From SHVZ01 sp041906305 (GTDB lineage Bacteria > Pseudomonadota > Alphaproteobacteria > SHVZ01), in the NCBI GenBank assembly GCA_041906305.1, contig JAYRJL010000008.1:186001-250000 (forward strand): a stretch of 64,000 nt of DNA, in the 5' to 3' direction. The notes under the pieces were generated by a model that ran no database searches, was not told the DNA's origin, and worked only from the letters and a program-made list of their open reading frames with translations. A program made the position numbers and the translations under genes. This document shows, piece after piece, positions 17,661-26,607 of this stretch (position 1 is its first letter; every line of letters starts with the position of its first letter).

Positions 17661-17740
17661 CTGTCCCGGCGGTGCCTATCTCGAGGGCCGCCGACAAGGG
17701 GCACCCGGAGGTGCCCTGGCGCTCGCTCAAGGAGGAGGCC

Positions 17741-18190
17741 GTGACCCGTATGCCGCTCTTCAACAGCCCGTTCCTGCTGGGTTTCGATCATTTCGAGCGG
17801 GCCGTCGACCGCATCGCCAAGATGTCGGGCGAGGGCTACCCGCCCTACAACATCGAGCAGCTCGGCGAGAACCGGATCCGCATCACCCTCGCGGTGGCGG
17901 GCTTCGGCGAACGCGACCTGCAGATCCAGACCGAGAACAGCCAGCTGACCATCCGCGGTCGGCAGGAAGACTCGGGAGAGCGCGTGTACCTGCACCGGGG
18001 AATCGCTGCCCGGCAGTTCCAACGGAGCTTTGTGCTGGCCGAGGGCATTGAGGTGATGGGGGCGGAGCTCGACAACGGGCTTCTCCACATCGACCTCGTC
18101 CGCCCGGAGCAGGAAAGCCGCGTCAGGAACATCGAGATCAAGCCGGCAAAGGCGAGCCGGATCGTCGATACCAGGACGATGAAGTCCTGA
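17741..18190 (+). CDS. Small heat shock protein, Hsp20 / alpha-crystallin family
   Basis: 149-residue ATP-independent chaperone that binds unfolding proteins. The alpha-crystallin domain spans about 36-130: YPPYNIEQLGENRIRITLAVAGF, then QLTIRGRQ and FQRSFVLAEGIEVMGAELDNGLLHIDL, a full beta-sandwich core. GTG 17741 is preferred because AAGGAG lies 6 bp upstream and the product begins MTRMPLFNSPFLLGFD, as in homologues; ATG 17750 is the alternative. A heat-shock-type promoter lies upstream and a DUF1150 gene follows 43 bp downstream, the typical alphaproteobacterial pair. Confidence 0.93.
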   Translation: MTRMPLFNSPFLLGFDHFERAVDRIAKMSGEGYPPYNIEQLGENRIRITLAVAGFGERDLQIQTENSQLTIRGRQEDSGERVYLHRGIAARQFQRSFVLAEGIEVMGAELDNGLLHIDLVRPEQESRVRNIEIKPAKASRIVDTRTMKS

Positions 18191-18233
18191 AGATCGGGGG
18201 CTCTCGAGGGACCCGAAGGAAGGAAGACCAGAG

Positions 18234-18449
18234 ATGACCGAGAACGAGAACTATACGCCGATGACCTCGACCGACCTGGCGCGGCTCGGCATGAACTTCG
18301 TGGCCTATGTGAAGCCGATCGTCGTCGAGGACGAGACCCGCTTCGCGATCTGCGCCGCCGACGGCACGCAGATGGGCCTCGCCCCCAACCGGGAAATCGC
18401 CTTCGCCGCGATCCGCCAGCACGAGCTGGAGCCGCTCAGCGTCCACTGA
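18234..18449 (+). CDS. DUF1150 family protein
   Basis: 71-residue protein containing TDLARLGMNFVAYVKPI and FAICAADGTQMGLAPNREIAF, the DUF1150 signature. Function unknown. Its regular position just behind an Hsp20 gene in alphaproteobacteria suggests co-expression in the heat-shock response. ATG 18234 is preceded by AAGGAAG. It converges on the next kinase gene with a 39-bp gap. Confidence 0.87.
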   Translation: MTENENYTPMTSTDLARLGMNFVAYVKPIVVEDETRFAICAADGTQMGLAPNREIAFAAIRQHELEPLSVH

Positions 18450-18488
18450 GCCGCGAGAGCGACCGTACCCTCAGAGCGACCGGAACCC

Positions 18489-20495
18489 TCAAGGACGCGA
18501 GACGACCCGCGAGGCCGGCAAGGTCACCAGGGCCGTGGTGCCCTCGCCCTCGCGGCTATCGATTTCCAGACGCCCGCCGTGCATCTCCACGAGAGAACGG
18601 CTCAGCCAAAGACCTAGGCCGGCCCCGCGCCGGCCTTTTGCTTGGTTCGCCGGTCCCTGGTGGAACGGCTCGAAGATCGTCGCCATCCGCTCGGCCGGGA
18701 TTCCCGCCCCTGTATCGGCGACGGTGACGACCAGGTTCCCTTCCCGATCGCCCTCGACGCGCACCCAGACGCGATGGCCCGAGGGGGTGAACTTCACCGC
18801 GTTCGAGAGCAGGTTCAGCAGCACCTGACGGATCGAGCGGCGGTCGACATGGACGACCCATGCCTCGTCGACGGTGGCCGCCTCGATCTCGGCGCCGAGC
18901 CCCTGGGCGTATCCTCGCGCCATCCGCACCGATTCATCGACGATCTCGGCGAGGGCGACGTTCTCCGGCGACTGCTGGAACTGGCCGAGCTCGATCCGCG
19001 ACATGTCGAGCAGGTCGTTGATGATGCCGAGCAGATGACGCCCGCTGGCCCCGATGTCGCGCGCGTAGTCGAGATAATTCTTCGCGCCGAGCGGGCCGAA
19101 CATCTCCTCGGACATGATCTCGGAGAAACCCAGGATCGCGTTCAGGGGCGTGCGGAGCTCGTGGCTCATATGCGCGAGGAAGCGCGTCTTTGCGTGGTCG
19201 GCGGCGGCAGCGATGTCGCGGGCCTGACGCCATTTCGCCGAATCCGCCTCGGCGTCGTACTGCGGGGTCACGTCGCGCGTGGAGCCGCGGTGGCCCAGGA
19301 AGTAGCCGCTGTCGTCGAAGAACGGCCGGCCCGAGATACGGAGGTGGCGGATGCGCCCGTCGGCGGCGGTCTGGATCACCGGCACGTCGAGGAACGGCTC
19401 CCGCTTGTCGAGCACTTCGAGGAACTGGCGCTTGGCGGCCGGATCCATGCCCTGGCCCGCATGGGTGTCGAACAGGCGCATGCCGACATAGGCATCGGGC
19501 GGAAGCCCCGTCATCGCCCGCACGCCGTCGGAGACGAAGGTGTAGCGGAGCTCGCGATCCAGCTCCCAGAGCCAATGCGAGGAGGACTCGGCGAAGTCGC
19601 GGAAGCGCTTCTCGCTCTCCCTGAGCTTCGCCTGCGCGTCGATCAGCGCGTTCTCCGCTTCCTTGATCGGCGTGATGTCCATGCCGACGGTCAACACGCG
19701 CGAGGGATTGCCGCCGCCCTCGCTGAGCGGAACCTTCTTGACCAGGAAGGCGCGCGGCATCCCGTCGGCGGTCGGCATCACGCGGAGGAAGGGCTGGCTG
19801 GTTTCGCCGGAAGCCAGCACCTTCGTGTCCTGCGCGCGTCCGATCGAGGCTTCCTTTTCGCCGAGGAAGGCGCCGCTGATCATGCCGGTGCCGATCGCCG
19901 GCGTCGTGCCGAGGATGGTGCGGGCGTAGTAGTCGTTCATCATCACGTAGCGGGACTCGACGTCCTTCACCATGATGACCGCCGGCACCGCGTCGATGAT
20001 CTCGCGGAGGAACCTCTCGGCGTTGACGATCTGGGTGATCTCTCGGCCGGTGCCGCGATATCCCGCGAACTCCCCTCCGGCGTCGAACACCGGCTTCGCA
20101 TTGATGCTGAAGTGGCGGAGCTTGCCGTCGGCGTCGGTGCGGGCGAACCGGAAATCGACGACCGGCCGCCGCGCTTCCAGGTCCGCCAGGTGCGCCATCC
20201 AGGCCTCGTCGCCGACGCCCTCGAGTCCGTCCTTTGTCGGGATCTTGCCGAGCAGGGCCGAGGGGTTCTCGCCGGTCCGGGCCGACGAGCCGGACGAGAG
20301 CAGCGAGAACCGCAGGTCGCGGTCCAGCTCGTAGAACCAGTCGGACGAGACCTCGGCGAAATCGAGGAGGCGGCGTTCCTCCTCGGTCAGCATCGCGGGT
20401 CGGCCGGAGCCGGCCGCCGGGCGCGCCGCGCCTTCGGTCCGGTCTGCATCGGGGCGGCCTGCGTCGGTCATCCTCGTCGTCGGGTCTCGCATCAT
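18489..20495 (-). CDS. Three-PAS cytosolic sensor histidine kinase
   Basis: 668 residues, no membrane segment. Three PAS domains are visible by repeated patterns: about 40-155 (SSDWFYELDRDLRFSLLSSG ... GYRGTGREIT), 158-282 (PAVIMVKDVESRYVMMND ... GMDITPI) and 296-412 (SSHWLWELDRELRYTFVSDG ... GHRGSTRDVT). PAS1 and PAS3 are near-duplicates. The H-box LAHMSHELRTPLNA has H445, followed by NLLSNAVKFTPSG and DTGAGIP motifs and a GAGLGL box. No receiver domain is fused and no regulator gene is adjacent. The kinase core resembles that of the 399-residue kinase encoded 3.6 kb away, suggesting a common PleC/DivJ-like family. Confidence 0.88.
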   Translation of the reverse strand: MMRDPTTRMTDAGRPDADRTEGAARPAAGSGRPAMLTEEERRLLDFAEVSSDWFYELDRDLRFSLLSSGSSARTGENPSALLGKIPTKDGLEGVGDEAWMAHLADLEARRPVVDFRFARTDADGKLRHFSINAKPVFDAGGEFAGYRGTGREITQIVNAERFLREIIDAVPAVIMVKDVESRYVMMNDYYARTILGTTPAIGTGMISGAFLGEKEASIGRAQDTKVLASGETSQPFLRVMPTADGMPRAFLVKKVPLSEGGGNPSRVLTVGMDITPIKEAENALIDAQAKLRESEKRFRDFAESSSHWLWELDRELRYTFVSDGVRAMTGLPPDAYVGMRLFDTHAGQGMDPAAKRQFLEVLDKREPFLDVPVIQTAADGRIRHLRISGRPFFDDSGYFLGHRGSTRDVTPQYDAEADSAKWRQARDIAAAADHAKTRFLAHMSHELRTPLNAILGFSEIMSEEMFGPLGAKNYLDYARDIGASGRHLLGIINDLLDMSRIELGQFQQSPENVALAEIVDESVRMARGYAQGLGAEIEAATVDEAWVVHVDRRSIRQVLLNLLSNAVKFTPSGHRVWVRVEGDREGNLVVTVADTGAGIPAERMATIFEPFHQGPANQAKGRRGAGLGLWLSRSLVEMHGGRLEIDSREGEGTTALVTLPASRVVSRP

Positions 20496-20642
20496 CAGGA
20501 CCGGCCTGTCTAGCCGAGACGCCTTAACGTCACCTTAACCTGCGGCGTTCCGCGGTCCGTCGAACGAAACGCTAGCGGGTCGCCTTCCTGCTGGCAAACC
20601 GCGGTTCAACGTCCGTCCTCGACCTCGGCCGCGGGGGGCGGC

Positions 20643-21032
20643 ATGCTGGCGGCCATGCTCGAAAGCACGCTCTGGATCGCCCTCGGCGGCGCGCTGGGCA
20701 GCGTCAGCCGGTTCTGGCTGTCGCTGGCCTTCGATGCGCTGTTCGCCTCGAGCTTCCCGTGGGCGACGGTGGTGACCAACATCACCGGCTCCTTCGTCAT
20801 CGGGCTGGTCGCGGCGCTGCCCCTGGGTCCGCTCACGCGGCAGTTCCTGATGGTGGGCGTGCTCGGCGGATACACCACCTTCTCCGCCTTTAGCCTGCAG
20901 ACGCTGGCGCTCGCCCAGGCGGGTGAGCTGCCGAAGGCGGTGGCGAACGTTCTGGCATCAGTCATTCTCTGCCTCGTCGCGGTGTGGCTCGGCTACCTGC
21001 TGGCGGGCAGCTTCCGGGGAGGCGAGGCGTGA
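20643..21032 (+). CDS. crcB: Fluoride ion exporter CrcB/Fluc
   Basis: 129-residue, four-helix membrane protein forming a dual-topology fluoride channel. Signature segments are GGALGSVSRFWL (14-25), TNITGSFVIGL and GVLGGYTTFSAFSLQT, which carry the polar-track and TTFSTF-type pore residues. ATG 20643 follows GGGGGCGGC; a second ATG four codons on is possible. No fluoride riboswitch is recognisable upstream. The stop overlaps the GTG start of the downstream hydrolase as GTGA, so crcB, the M20 hydrolase and a MATE exporter probably form one transcript. Confidence 0.93.
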   Translation: MLAAMLESTLWIALGGALGSVSRFWLSLAFDALFASSFPWATVVTNITGSFVIGLVAALPLGPLTRQFLMVGVLGGYTTFSAFSLQTLALAQAGELPKAVANVLASVILCLVAVWLGYLLAGSFRGGEA

Positions 21033-22285
21033 GCAGCAACAGCAGCACGGCGGGCGCGAAGGTCGACGAGGCGCGGCTCTGGCAGCGCCACATGGACATG
21101 GCGGAGCTTGGGAAGACGCCGAAGGGCGGCGTGCGCCGGCTGGCGCTGACCGACCTCGACGCGGATGCGCGCGCCAAGCTGATGGGCTGGGGCGCCAGGC
21201 GCGGCTTCAAGAGCTACATCGACCCGATCGGCAACTTCTTCGTCCGCCGCGAAGGCACCGATCCGAGCCTGCCGCCGGTGATGAGCGGATCCCACTCGGA
21301 CACGCAGCCTTCGGGCGGCCGTTTCGACGGCATTTACGGCGTCCTCGCCGCCTTCGAGGCGCTGGAGGCGATCGACGACGCCGGCATCACGACCAAGCGT
21401 GCGATCGAGGCCGCGATCTGGACCTGCGAGGAAGGCGGCGCGCGCTTCCCGCTCGGCACCATGGGATCCTCGGTCTTCGCCGGCACCAACAAGCTGGACG
21501 AGGTCCTGAAGATGAAGGACCACGACGGCGTCACCGTCGCCGAGGCGCTGAAGCGGACGCGCGAGCGTGTGCCGGGCGCCATCGAGCGGCCGCTCGGCAT
21601 CAAGGTCGCCTCGTTCGTCGAGGCCCATATCGAGCAGGGCCCGGAACTCGAGGCGCGGGGCAAGACCATCGGCGTCGTCACCACCATCCAGGGCTCCCGC
21701 CGCTTCGTCGTCGAGGTGACCGGCGAGGACGGCCATGCCGGCACGGTCACCCGGGCGCGCCGCAAGGACGCGATGTTCGCCGCCGTCGACATGGTGCAGG
21801 CGCTTCGCAAGCACTTCATGGACGACGACGACCGCATCCGCTTCACCGTCGGCCGCTTCGTGGTCGAGCCGAACGCGATGGCGGTGATCCCGGGCAAGGT
21901 GACCTTCACCATCGACTTCCGCCATCCGGAGGAGAAGGTTCTGATCGAGCTTGGCGACGGTGTCGAGCCGCTGGTGCAGTCGCTCCGCGGGCCGTGCACG
22001 GTGAAGGTGACGCAGTTCATGCGCTCCCAGCCTGTGCCGTTCACCGGCCTCCTGCCCGAGCTCATCCAGTCGGCAGCCGACCGCCTCGGCCTTTCTTCCA
22101 TGCCGATCCTGTCCGGTGCCGGGCACGACTCGATCTATCTCGCCAAGGTCTGCCCGACCGCGATGATCTTCGTGCCCTGCGAGAAGGGCATCAGCCACAA
22201 CGAGGTCGAGAACGCGACGCCTTACGACCTCGCCTCCGGCACGCGCGTGCTGGCCGAGGTGCTCGTCGACCTGGCCAATCGGTAA
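21029..22285 (+). CDS. M20 family Zn-dependent hydantoinase/carbamoylase-type amidohydrolase
   Basis: 418-residue metallopeptidase-like enzyme that hydrolyses N-carbamoyl amino acids, allantoate or ureido acids. Metal ligands are visible: SGSHSDTQ (H89), GGRFDGIYG (bridging D100), the EE pair at 134-135, EAHIEQG (H200), and GAGHDS near 376. The start is GTG 21029, overlapping the crcB stop, as residues further upstream are crcB shadow. Downstream it overlaps the MATE gene by one base (TAATG). The substrate cannot be fixed from sequence; N-carbamoyl-L-amino acid hydrolase and allantoate amidohydrolase are both possible. The link with crcB may be only positional. Confidence 0.87.
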   Translation: MSSNSSTAGAKVDEARLWQRHMDMAELGKTPKGGVRRLALTDLDADARAKLMGWGARRGFKSYIDPIGNFFVRREGTDPSLPPVMSGSHSDTQPSGGRFDGIYGVLAAFEALEAIDDAGITTKRAIEAAIWTCEEGGARFPLGTMGSSVFAGTNKLDEVLKMKDHDGVTVAEALKRTRERVPGAIERPLGIKVASFVEAHIEQGPELEARGKTIGVVTTIQGSRRFVVEVTGEDGHAGTVTRARRKDAMFAAVDMVQALRKHFMDDDDRIRFTVGRFVVEPNAMAVIPGKVTFTIDFRHPEEKVLIELGDGVEPLVQSLRGPCTVKVTQFMRSQPVPFTGLLPELIQSAADRLGLSSMPILSGAGHDSIYLAKVCPTAMIFVPCEKGISHNEVENATPYDLASGTRVLAEVLVDLANR

Positions 22286-23604
22286 TGCGGTTCGGGAGCC
22301 GCGCGGCCCGGCGCCGCGCGTTCGATCTGGCCTGGCCGCTGATCGCGGCCAACGTCACCGTGCCGCTGGTCGGCGCGGTCGACACCGCCGTGCTCGGCCA
22401 CCTGCCCGATCCCAGCTTCCTGGCGGCGGCGGCGCTCGGCGGCGTGGTCTTCAGCATGCTCTACTGGAGCTTCGGCTTCCTTCGCACCGGGACCACCGGT
22501 CCGGTGGCCCAGGCCACGGGCGCCAACGACATCGTCGAGGTCAAGGCGACGCTCTACCGCGCACTCGCCATCGCCTGGGCCGGCGGCACCGCCATCATCG
22601 TGCTGCAGGCGCCGATCGCCTGGATCGCCTTCCAGATCCTCCAGGCCGAGCCGGCGATCATGGAGAACGCCCGGACCTACCTGGCGATCCGCATCTGGGG
22701 TGCGCCGGCGGTGCTGTCGAACTTCGTGCTGCTCGGCTGGTTCCTCGGCCAGCAGAACGCGCGCATCGGGCTCTTGCTGCAGGTCTTCATCAACCTCGCC
22801 AACCTCGCGCTCGACCTCCTCTTCGTCTTCGGCTTCGGCTGGACGATCGCCGGCGTCGCCGCCGCCACCGCGATCGCCGAGACGGCGGGCGCGGCGATCG
22901 GGCTTGCGCTCGCCTGGCGCGAGATTTCCCGGATGGCGGCGCCGGTCGACCGGGCCCGGATCTTCGACCGCGAGCGCGTCCGCCGCCTGATGGCGCTCAA
23001 CCGCGACATCTTCATCCGCACGCTGATGGTCCTCCTCTGCTTCTCGAGCTTCACCGCGGTCGGCGCCCGCTTCGGCAGCCTGACGCTCGCCGCCAACGCG
23101 GTGCTGATGACCTTCAACACCTTCATGGGCTTCGCCCTCGACGGCTTCGCCCAGGTGGCCGAGTCCCTCATCGGCCGCGCCATCGGCGCCCGCGACCGCT
23201 CGGAGCTCGACGACGAGCTCCGGGCGACGTTCTTCCTCGCCGCGGTGGTGGCCCTCGGATTCACCGTCGTCTACGGCGCCGGCGGTCCTTTCCTGATCGC
23301 GCTGCTGACGGACATCCCCGAGGTCCGCGCCGAGGCCATGCGGTACCTGCCCTGGGCCGCGCTGATGCCGGCGGTCGCGGTCTGGAGCTTCCAGCTCGAC
23401 GGCGTGTTCTGGGGCGCGGCGCGCGGTCGCGACATGCGCAACATGATGCTGATCTCGGCCGGCTGCTTCGCCATCGCGGCGCTGGCGGCGGTGCCGCTGC
23501 TGGACAATCACGGCCTCTGGCTCGCAATCTACGTCTTCCTGATCGCGCGCGCCGTGACCCTCGGCCTCAAGCTTCCCGCCGTTCTCCGCTCGGTCGAGGC
23601 CTGA
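22285..23604 (+). CDS. MATE family efflux transporter, DinF-like
   Basis: 439-residue inner-membrane protein with 12 hydrophobic segments. Features of the DinF branch are AWPLIAANVTVPLVGAVDTAVLGHL near the N-terminus and LRTGTTGPVAQATGA in the second helix pair. It exports drugs or metabolites in exchange for H+ or Na+. Its ATG overlaps the stop of the M20 hydrolase gene by one base. It is one of three MATE genes in the window, each in a different operon. Confidence 0.9.
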   Translation: MRFGSRAARRRAFDLAWPLIAANVTVPLVGAVDTAVLGHLPDPSFLAAAALGGVVFSMLYWSFGFLRTGTTGPVAQATGANDIVEVKATLYRALAIAWAGGTAIIVLQAPIAWIAFQILQAEPAIMENARTYLAIRIWGAPAVLSNFVLLGWFLGQQNARIGLLLQVFINLANLALDLLFVFGFGWTIAGVAAATAIAETAGAAIGLALAWREISRMAAPVDRARIFDRERVRRLMALNRDIFIRTLMVLLCFSSFTAVGARFGSLTLAANAVLMTFNTFMGFALDGFAQVAESLIGRAIGARDRSELDDELRATFFLAAVVALGFTVVYGAGGPFLIALLTDIPEVRAEAMRYLPWAALMPAVAVWSFQLDGVFWGAARGRDMRNMMLISAGCFAIAALAAVPLLDNHGLWLAIYVFLIARAVTLGLKLPAVLRSVEA

Positions 23605-23667
23605 GTGGATGGACAACCCCGGCCGTCCTTGCTACTGCCGGAGGACGCTCTTCCAAGGACGCGCCTC

Positions 23668-24654
23668 GTGAGCACGCGCAAACCCGTCGTCGTCGTCACC
23701 CGCAAGCTGCCGGACGCGATCGAGACGCGGATGATGGAGCTGTTCCAGGCGCAGCTGAACCTGGACGACCGCGCGCTGAGCCATGACGAGCTGATCGCGG
23801 CGGTGGGCAAGGCCGAGGTGCTGGTGCCGACGGTGACCGACCGCATCGACGCCAAGGTCATCGCCGCGGCGGGACCGCAGCTGAAGCTGATCGCCTCGTT
23901 CGGAACCGGCGTCGACCACATCGACCTCGCGGCCGCTCAGAAGCGCGACATCGTCGTCACCAACACCCCCGGCGTGCTCACCGACGACACCGCCGACATG
24001 ACCATGGCGCTGATCCTCGCGGTCGCGCGCCGCCTCGGCGCCGGCGAGGCGCTGGCGCGGTCCGGGGAATGGGGCGGCTGGTCGCCGACCTCGATGCTCG
24101 GCATGCGTCTGACCGGCAAGCGGCTCGGCATCGTCGGCATGGGCCGCATCGGGCAGGCCGTGGCCCGCCGCGCCCGCGCCTTCGGGCTCTCGATCCACTA
24201 TCACAACCGCAAGCGCGTCTATCCCGACGTCGAGGCCGCTCTCGAGGCGACCTACTGGGAAAGCCTCGACCAGATGCTGACGCGGATGGACGTGATCGTG
24301 GTCACCTGCCCGCACACGCCTGCGACCTACCACCTGCTCTCGGCCCGGCGGATCAAGCTGATCCGGCCCGGCGCTATATTGGTCAACACCTCGCGCGGCG
24401 AGGTGATCGACGAGGGCGCGCTGGCCCAGGCGCTGACGTCGGGAAATCTCGCCGGCGCCGGCCTCGACGTCTACGAGCACGAGCCGGCGATCCATCCGAA
24501 GCTGCTGGAGGCCGATAACGTCGTCTTGCTTCCGCACATGGGTTCGGCGACGCTTGAAGGCCGGCTGGCGATGGGCGAGCGGGTCATCATCAACATCAAG
24601 ACCTGGGTCGACGGCCACCGGCCGCCCGACCGGGTGATCGAGCAGCTTCTCTAG
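23668..24654 (+). CDS. D-isomer-specific 2-hydroxyacid dehydrogenase
   Basis: 328 residues. NAD(P)-binding GMGRIGQAV lies near 155-163. The catalytic Arg is in SFGTGVDHID or a neighbouring loop; the catalytic Glu and His of the family fall around NTSRGEVIDEGAL and LLPHMGSAT. It probably reduces glyoxylate, hydroxypyruvate or another 2-oxo acid. GTG 23668 with AAGGAC upstream is preferred over an earlier in-frame start because the preceding residues do not resemble the family. It opens a same-strand group with an HpaI-type aldolase and another dehydrogenase, consistent with breakdown of a hydroxy-acid or sugar acid. Confidence 0.87.
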   Translation: MSTRKPVVVVTRKLPDAIETRMMELFQAQLNLDDRALSHDELIAAVGKAEVLVPTVTDRIDAKVIAAAGPQLKLIASFGTGVDHIDLAAAQKRDIVVTNTPGVLTDDTADMTMALILAVARRLGAGEALARSGEWGGWSPTSMLGMRLTGKRLGIVGMGRIGQAVARRARAFGLSIHYHNRKRVYPDVEAALEATYWESLDQMLTRMDVIVVTCPHTPATYHLLSARRIKLIRPGAILVNTSRGEVIDEGALAQALTSGNLAGAGLDVYEHEPAIHPKLLEADNVVLLPHMGSATLEGRLAMGERVIINIKTWVDGHRPPDRVIEQLL

Positions 24655-24680
24655 CCACGAACCAATCTCTCGGGGGGAAC

Positions 24681-25487
24681 ATGCGTCCGAACAACGTGCG
24701 TCAGATCTGGAAGTCCGGCGGCTGCGTGGTCAACGGCTGGCTGTCGATCCCGAGCGGCTTCGCGGCCGAGGTGATGGCGCATCAGGGCTGGGACTCGCTG
24801 ACCGTCGACATGCAGCACGGCATCGTCGACTACCAGGCGATGGTCTCGATGTTCCAGGGCATCTCGACCACCAGCGTGGTGCCGATGGCGCGCGTGCCGT
24901 GGAACGACCCCGCGCATGTCATGAAGGCGCTCGACGCCGGCGCCTACGGCATCATTTGCCCGATGGTGAACAACCGCGAGGAAGCCGAGAAGTTCGTCGG
25001 CGCCTGCCGCTACGCGCCGCGCGGATACCGCTCCTCCGGCCCGATCCGCGCGACGCTCTACGGCGGCGCCGACTACCAGCTGAAGGCCGACGACGAGATC
25101 CTGGCGATCGCGATGATCGAGACCAAGGAAGCGGTGAAGAACCTCGACAAGATCCTCTCGACCCCCGGCCTCGACGGCATCTATGTCGGCCCGTCCGACC
25201 TCTCGATCTCCTACGGCATGGGTCCGGGCATGGACCACCAGGACGAGAAGCGCCTCGACCTGATCATGAAGATCCTGAAGGCCTGCAAGAAGCACGGCGT
25301 CCACGCCGGCATCCACACCGGCTCGACCGCCTACGCCAAGCGCATGCGCGAGGCCGGGTACCAGCTCACCACGCTGCTGAACGATTCCCGCATCATGGCC
25401 GCGGCCGCCAAGACGATGGTCGACGAGATGAGGGGGCCGGCCGCCGCTGCGCCGAAGGGGAAGGCCAAGGGCGGGTCGGTCTACTAG
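24681..25487 (+). CDS. HpcH/HpaI family aldolase
   Basis: 268-residue class II pyruvate-type aldolase. Family motifs are WDSLTVDMQHGIVDYQAM (metal/substrate region), VPMARVPWNDPAHVMKALDAGAYGIICPMVN and GLDGIYVGPSDLSISYGM. These enzymes cleave 2-keto-4-hydroxy acids to pyruvate and an aldehyde. The ATG at 24681 follows CGGGGGGAAC. It sits 26 bp after a hydroxyacid dehydrogenase and 145 bp before another, implying a joint catabolic role. The C-terminus (AAAPKGKAKGG) is a short Ala/Lys-rich tail. Confidence 0.9.
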   Translation: MRPNNVRQIWKSGGCVVNGWLSIPSGFAAEVMAHQGWDSLTVDMQHGIVDYQAMVSMFQGISTTSVVPMARVPWNDPAHVMKALDAGAYGIICPMVNNREEAEKFVGACRYAPRGYRSSGPIRATLYGGADYQLKADDEILAIAMIETKEAVKNLDKILSTPGLDGIYVGPSDLSISYGMGPGMDHQDEKRLDLIMKILKACKKHGVHAGIHTGSTAYAKRMREAGYQLTTLLNDSRIMAAAAKTMVDEMRGPAAAAPKGKAKGGSVY

Positions 25488-25503
25488 GACCAAGCGCTTC
25501 ATC

Positions 25504-25604
25504 GCCCCCCACCCTAGCCCTCCCCCACAACGGGGGGAGGGAATGCGACACGACTCCTCCTCTTATCCCCTCCCCCTTGATGAGGGAGGGTTAGGGTGGG
25601 GGTG
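25504..25604. repeat. Composite GC-rich palindromic intergenic repeat (copy 1)
   Basis: CCCCACCCTAGCCCTCCCCC on the left and GGGAGGGTTAGGGTGGGG on the right form long imperfect inverted arms around about 55 bp that itself contains a half-unit. It lies between the aldolase and the second dehydrogenase, both on the plus strand. Confidence 0.75.
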
Positions 25605-25632
25605 ATCCAGTGATCTCTCGAGGAAAATAAGC

Positions 25633-26607
25633 ATGCCGAAGATCGTTCTCGCCCGCCCTCTGGTCGACGCCGGCATGAAGGTGCTCAAGGCGCGCAAGGA
25701 CGTCGAGCTCGCCATCGTCGAGGACGTGAATCCTGCGAACATCCGGGCCGCGCTCAGGGACGCCGAGGCGATCATCTTCCGCCCGGCCAACTACCAGTTC
25801 TCCGATCCCGAGCTCGACGTGGCGCCGAAGCTCAAGGTCGTCTGCCGGGTCGGCGTCGGCTACGACTCGATCGACGTTCCGGCGCTGACCAGGCGCGGCG
25901 TGCAGATGGCGACGGTCGGACAGGCCAATGCCACGACGGTCGCCGAGCACGCGATCGCGATGATGATGGGCGTGGGGCGCAAGCTCGCGCTGTTCGACCG
26001 CGAGATGCGCGCCGGCACCGGCTACACCACGCGCTTCACCGAGCTGCTGCTCGAATACGCCGGCAAGACGCTCGTGGTCGTGGGATTCGGTCGCATCGGT
26101 ACCCGCGTCGTCCGCCGCATGCAGGGCTGGGACATGAGGATCGTCGTCGTCGACCCGCTGATCGATCCCGCGCGCATCCGGGCGGCCGGCGCCGAGCCGA
26201 TGGAACTCGAGGCGGCGCTCAAGATCGCCGACATCGTCTCGCTCCACTGCCCGCTCTCGGCCGAGACCCGCGGACTCCTCAACGAGAAGCGCTTCAAGTC
26301 GATGAAGCCGTCGGCGATCGTGATCAACACCGCGCGCGGGCCGATCATCGACGAGAAGGCACTGATCGATGCGCTCAAGAGCAGGACGATCGCCGGTGCG
26401 GGCCTCGACGTGACCGAGATCGAGCCGCCTGAGCCCACGAACGAGCTCTTGAAGCTGCCGACCGCGCTGCTCTCGCCGCACAACGCCGCGCAGTCGCCGG
26501 AATGCGTCGACCGCATGAACATCGCCGCTGCGCAGAACGCGCTTCAGGGCATCACCGGCCGCGTCTCGCCCGACTGCCTGGTCAATCCGGAAGTGTTCAA
26601 GCGGTAG
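25633..26607 (+). CDS. D-2-hydroxyacid dehydrogenase, phosphoglycerate-dehydrogenase-like
   Basis: 324 residues. The NAD-binding GFGRIGTRV motif is near 157-165; NTARGPIIDEKAL and LLSPHNAAQSPECVDR cover the catalytic Glu/His end of the active site, the latter with PHNAAQ in place of the commoner PHxGxxT. It oxidises or reduces a D-2-hydroxy acid with NAD. ATG 25633 is preceded by GAGGAAAATAAGC. The repeat upstream separates it from the aldolase, but the order dehydrogenase-aldolase-dehydrogenase suggests a shared pathway. Its last 11 bases overlap the convergent moeB-like gene. Confidence 0.87.
   Translation: MPKIVLARPLVDAGMKVLKARKDVELAIVEDVNPANIRAALRDAEAIIFRPANYQFSDPELDVAPKLKVVCRVGVGYDSIDVPALTRRGVQMATVGQANATTVAEHAIAMMMGVGRKLALFDREMRAGTGYTTRFTELLLEYAGKTLVVVGFGRIGTRVVRRMQGWDMRIVVVDPLIDPARIRAAGAEPMELEAALKIADIVSLHCPLSAETRGLLNEKRFKSMKPSAIVINTARGPIIDEKALIDALKSRTIAGAGLDVTEIEPPEPTNELLKLPTALLSPHNAAQSPECVDRMNIAAAQNALQGITGRVSPDCLVNPEVFKR

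Noticed and set aside
20496..20642. Possible fluoride riboswitch before crcB
   Set aside because: No recognisable crcB-motif pairing or conserved loop bases were found in this short divergent gap.
26597..26607. Sequencing error where the dehydrogenase and moeB-like genes overlap
   Set aside because: An 11-bp tail-to-tail overlap is ordinary and both proteins have normal C-termini.
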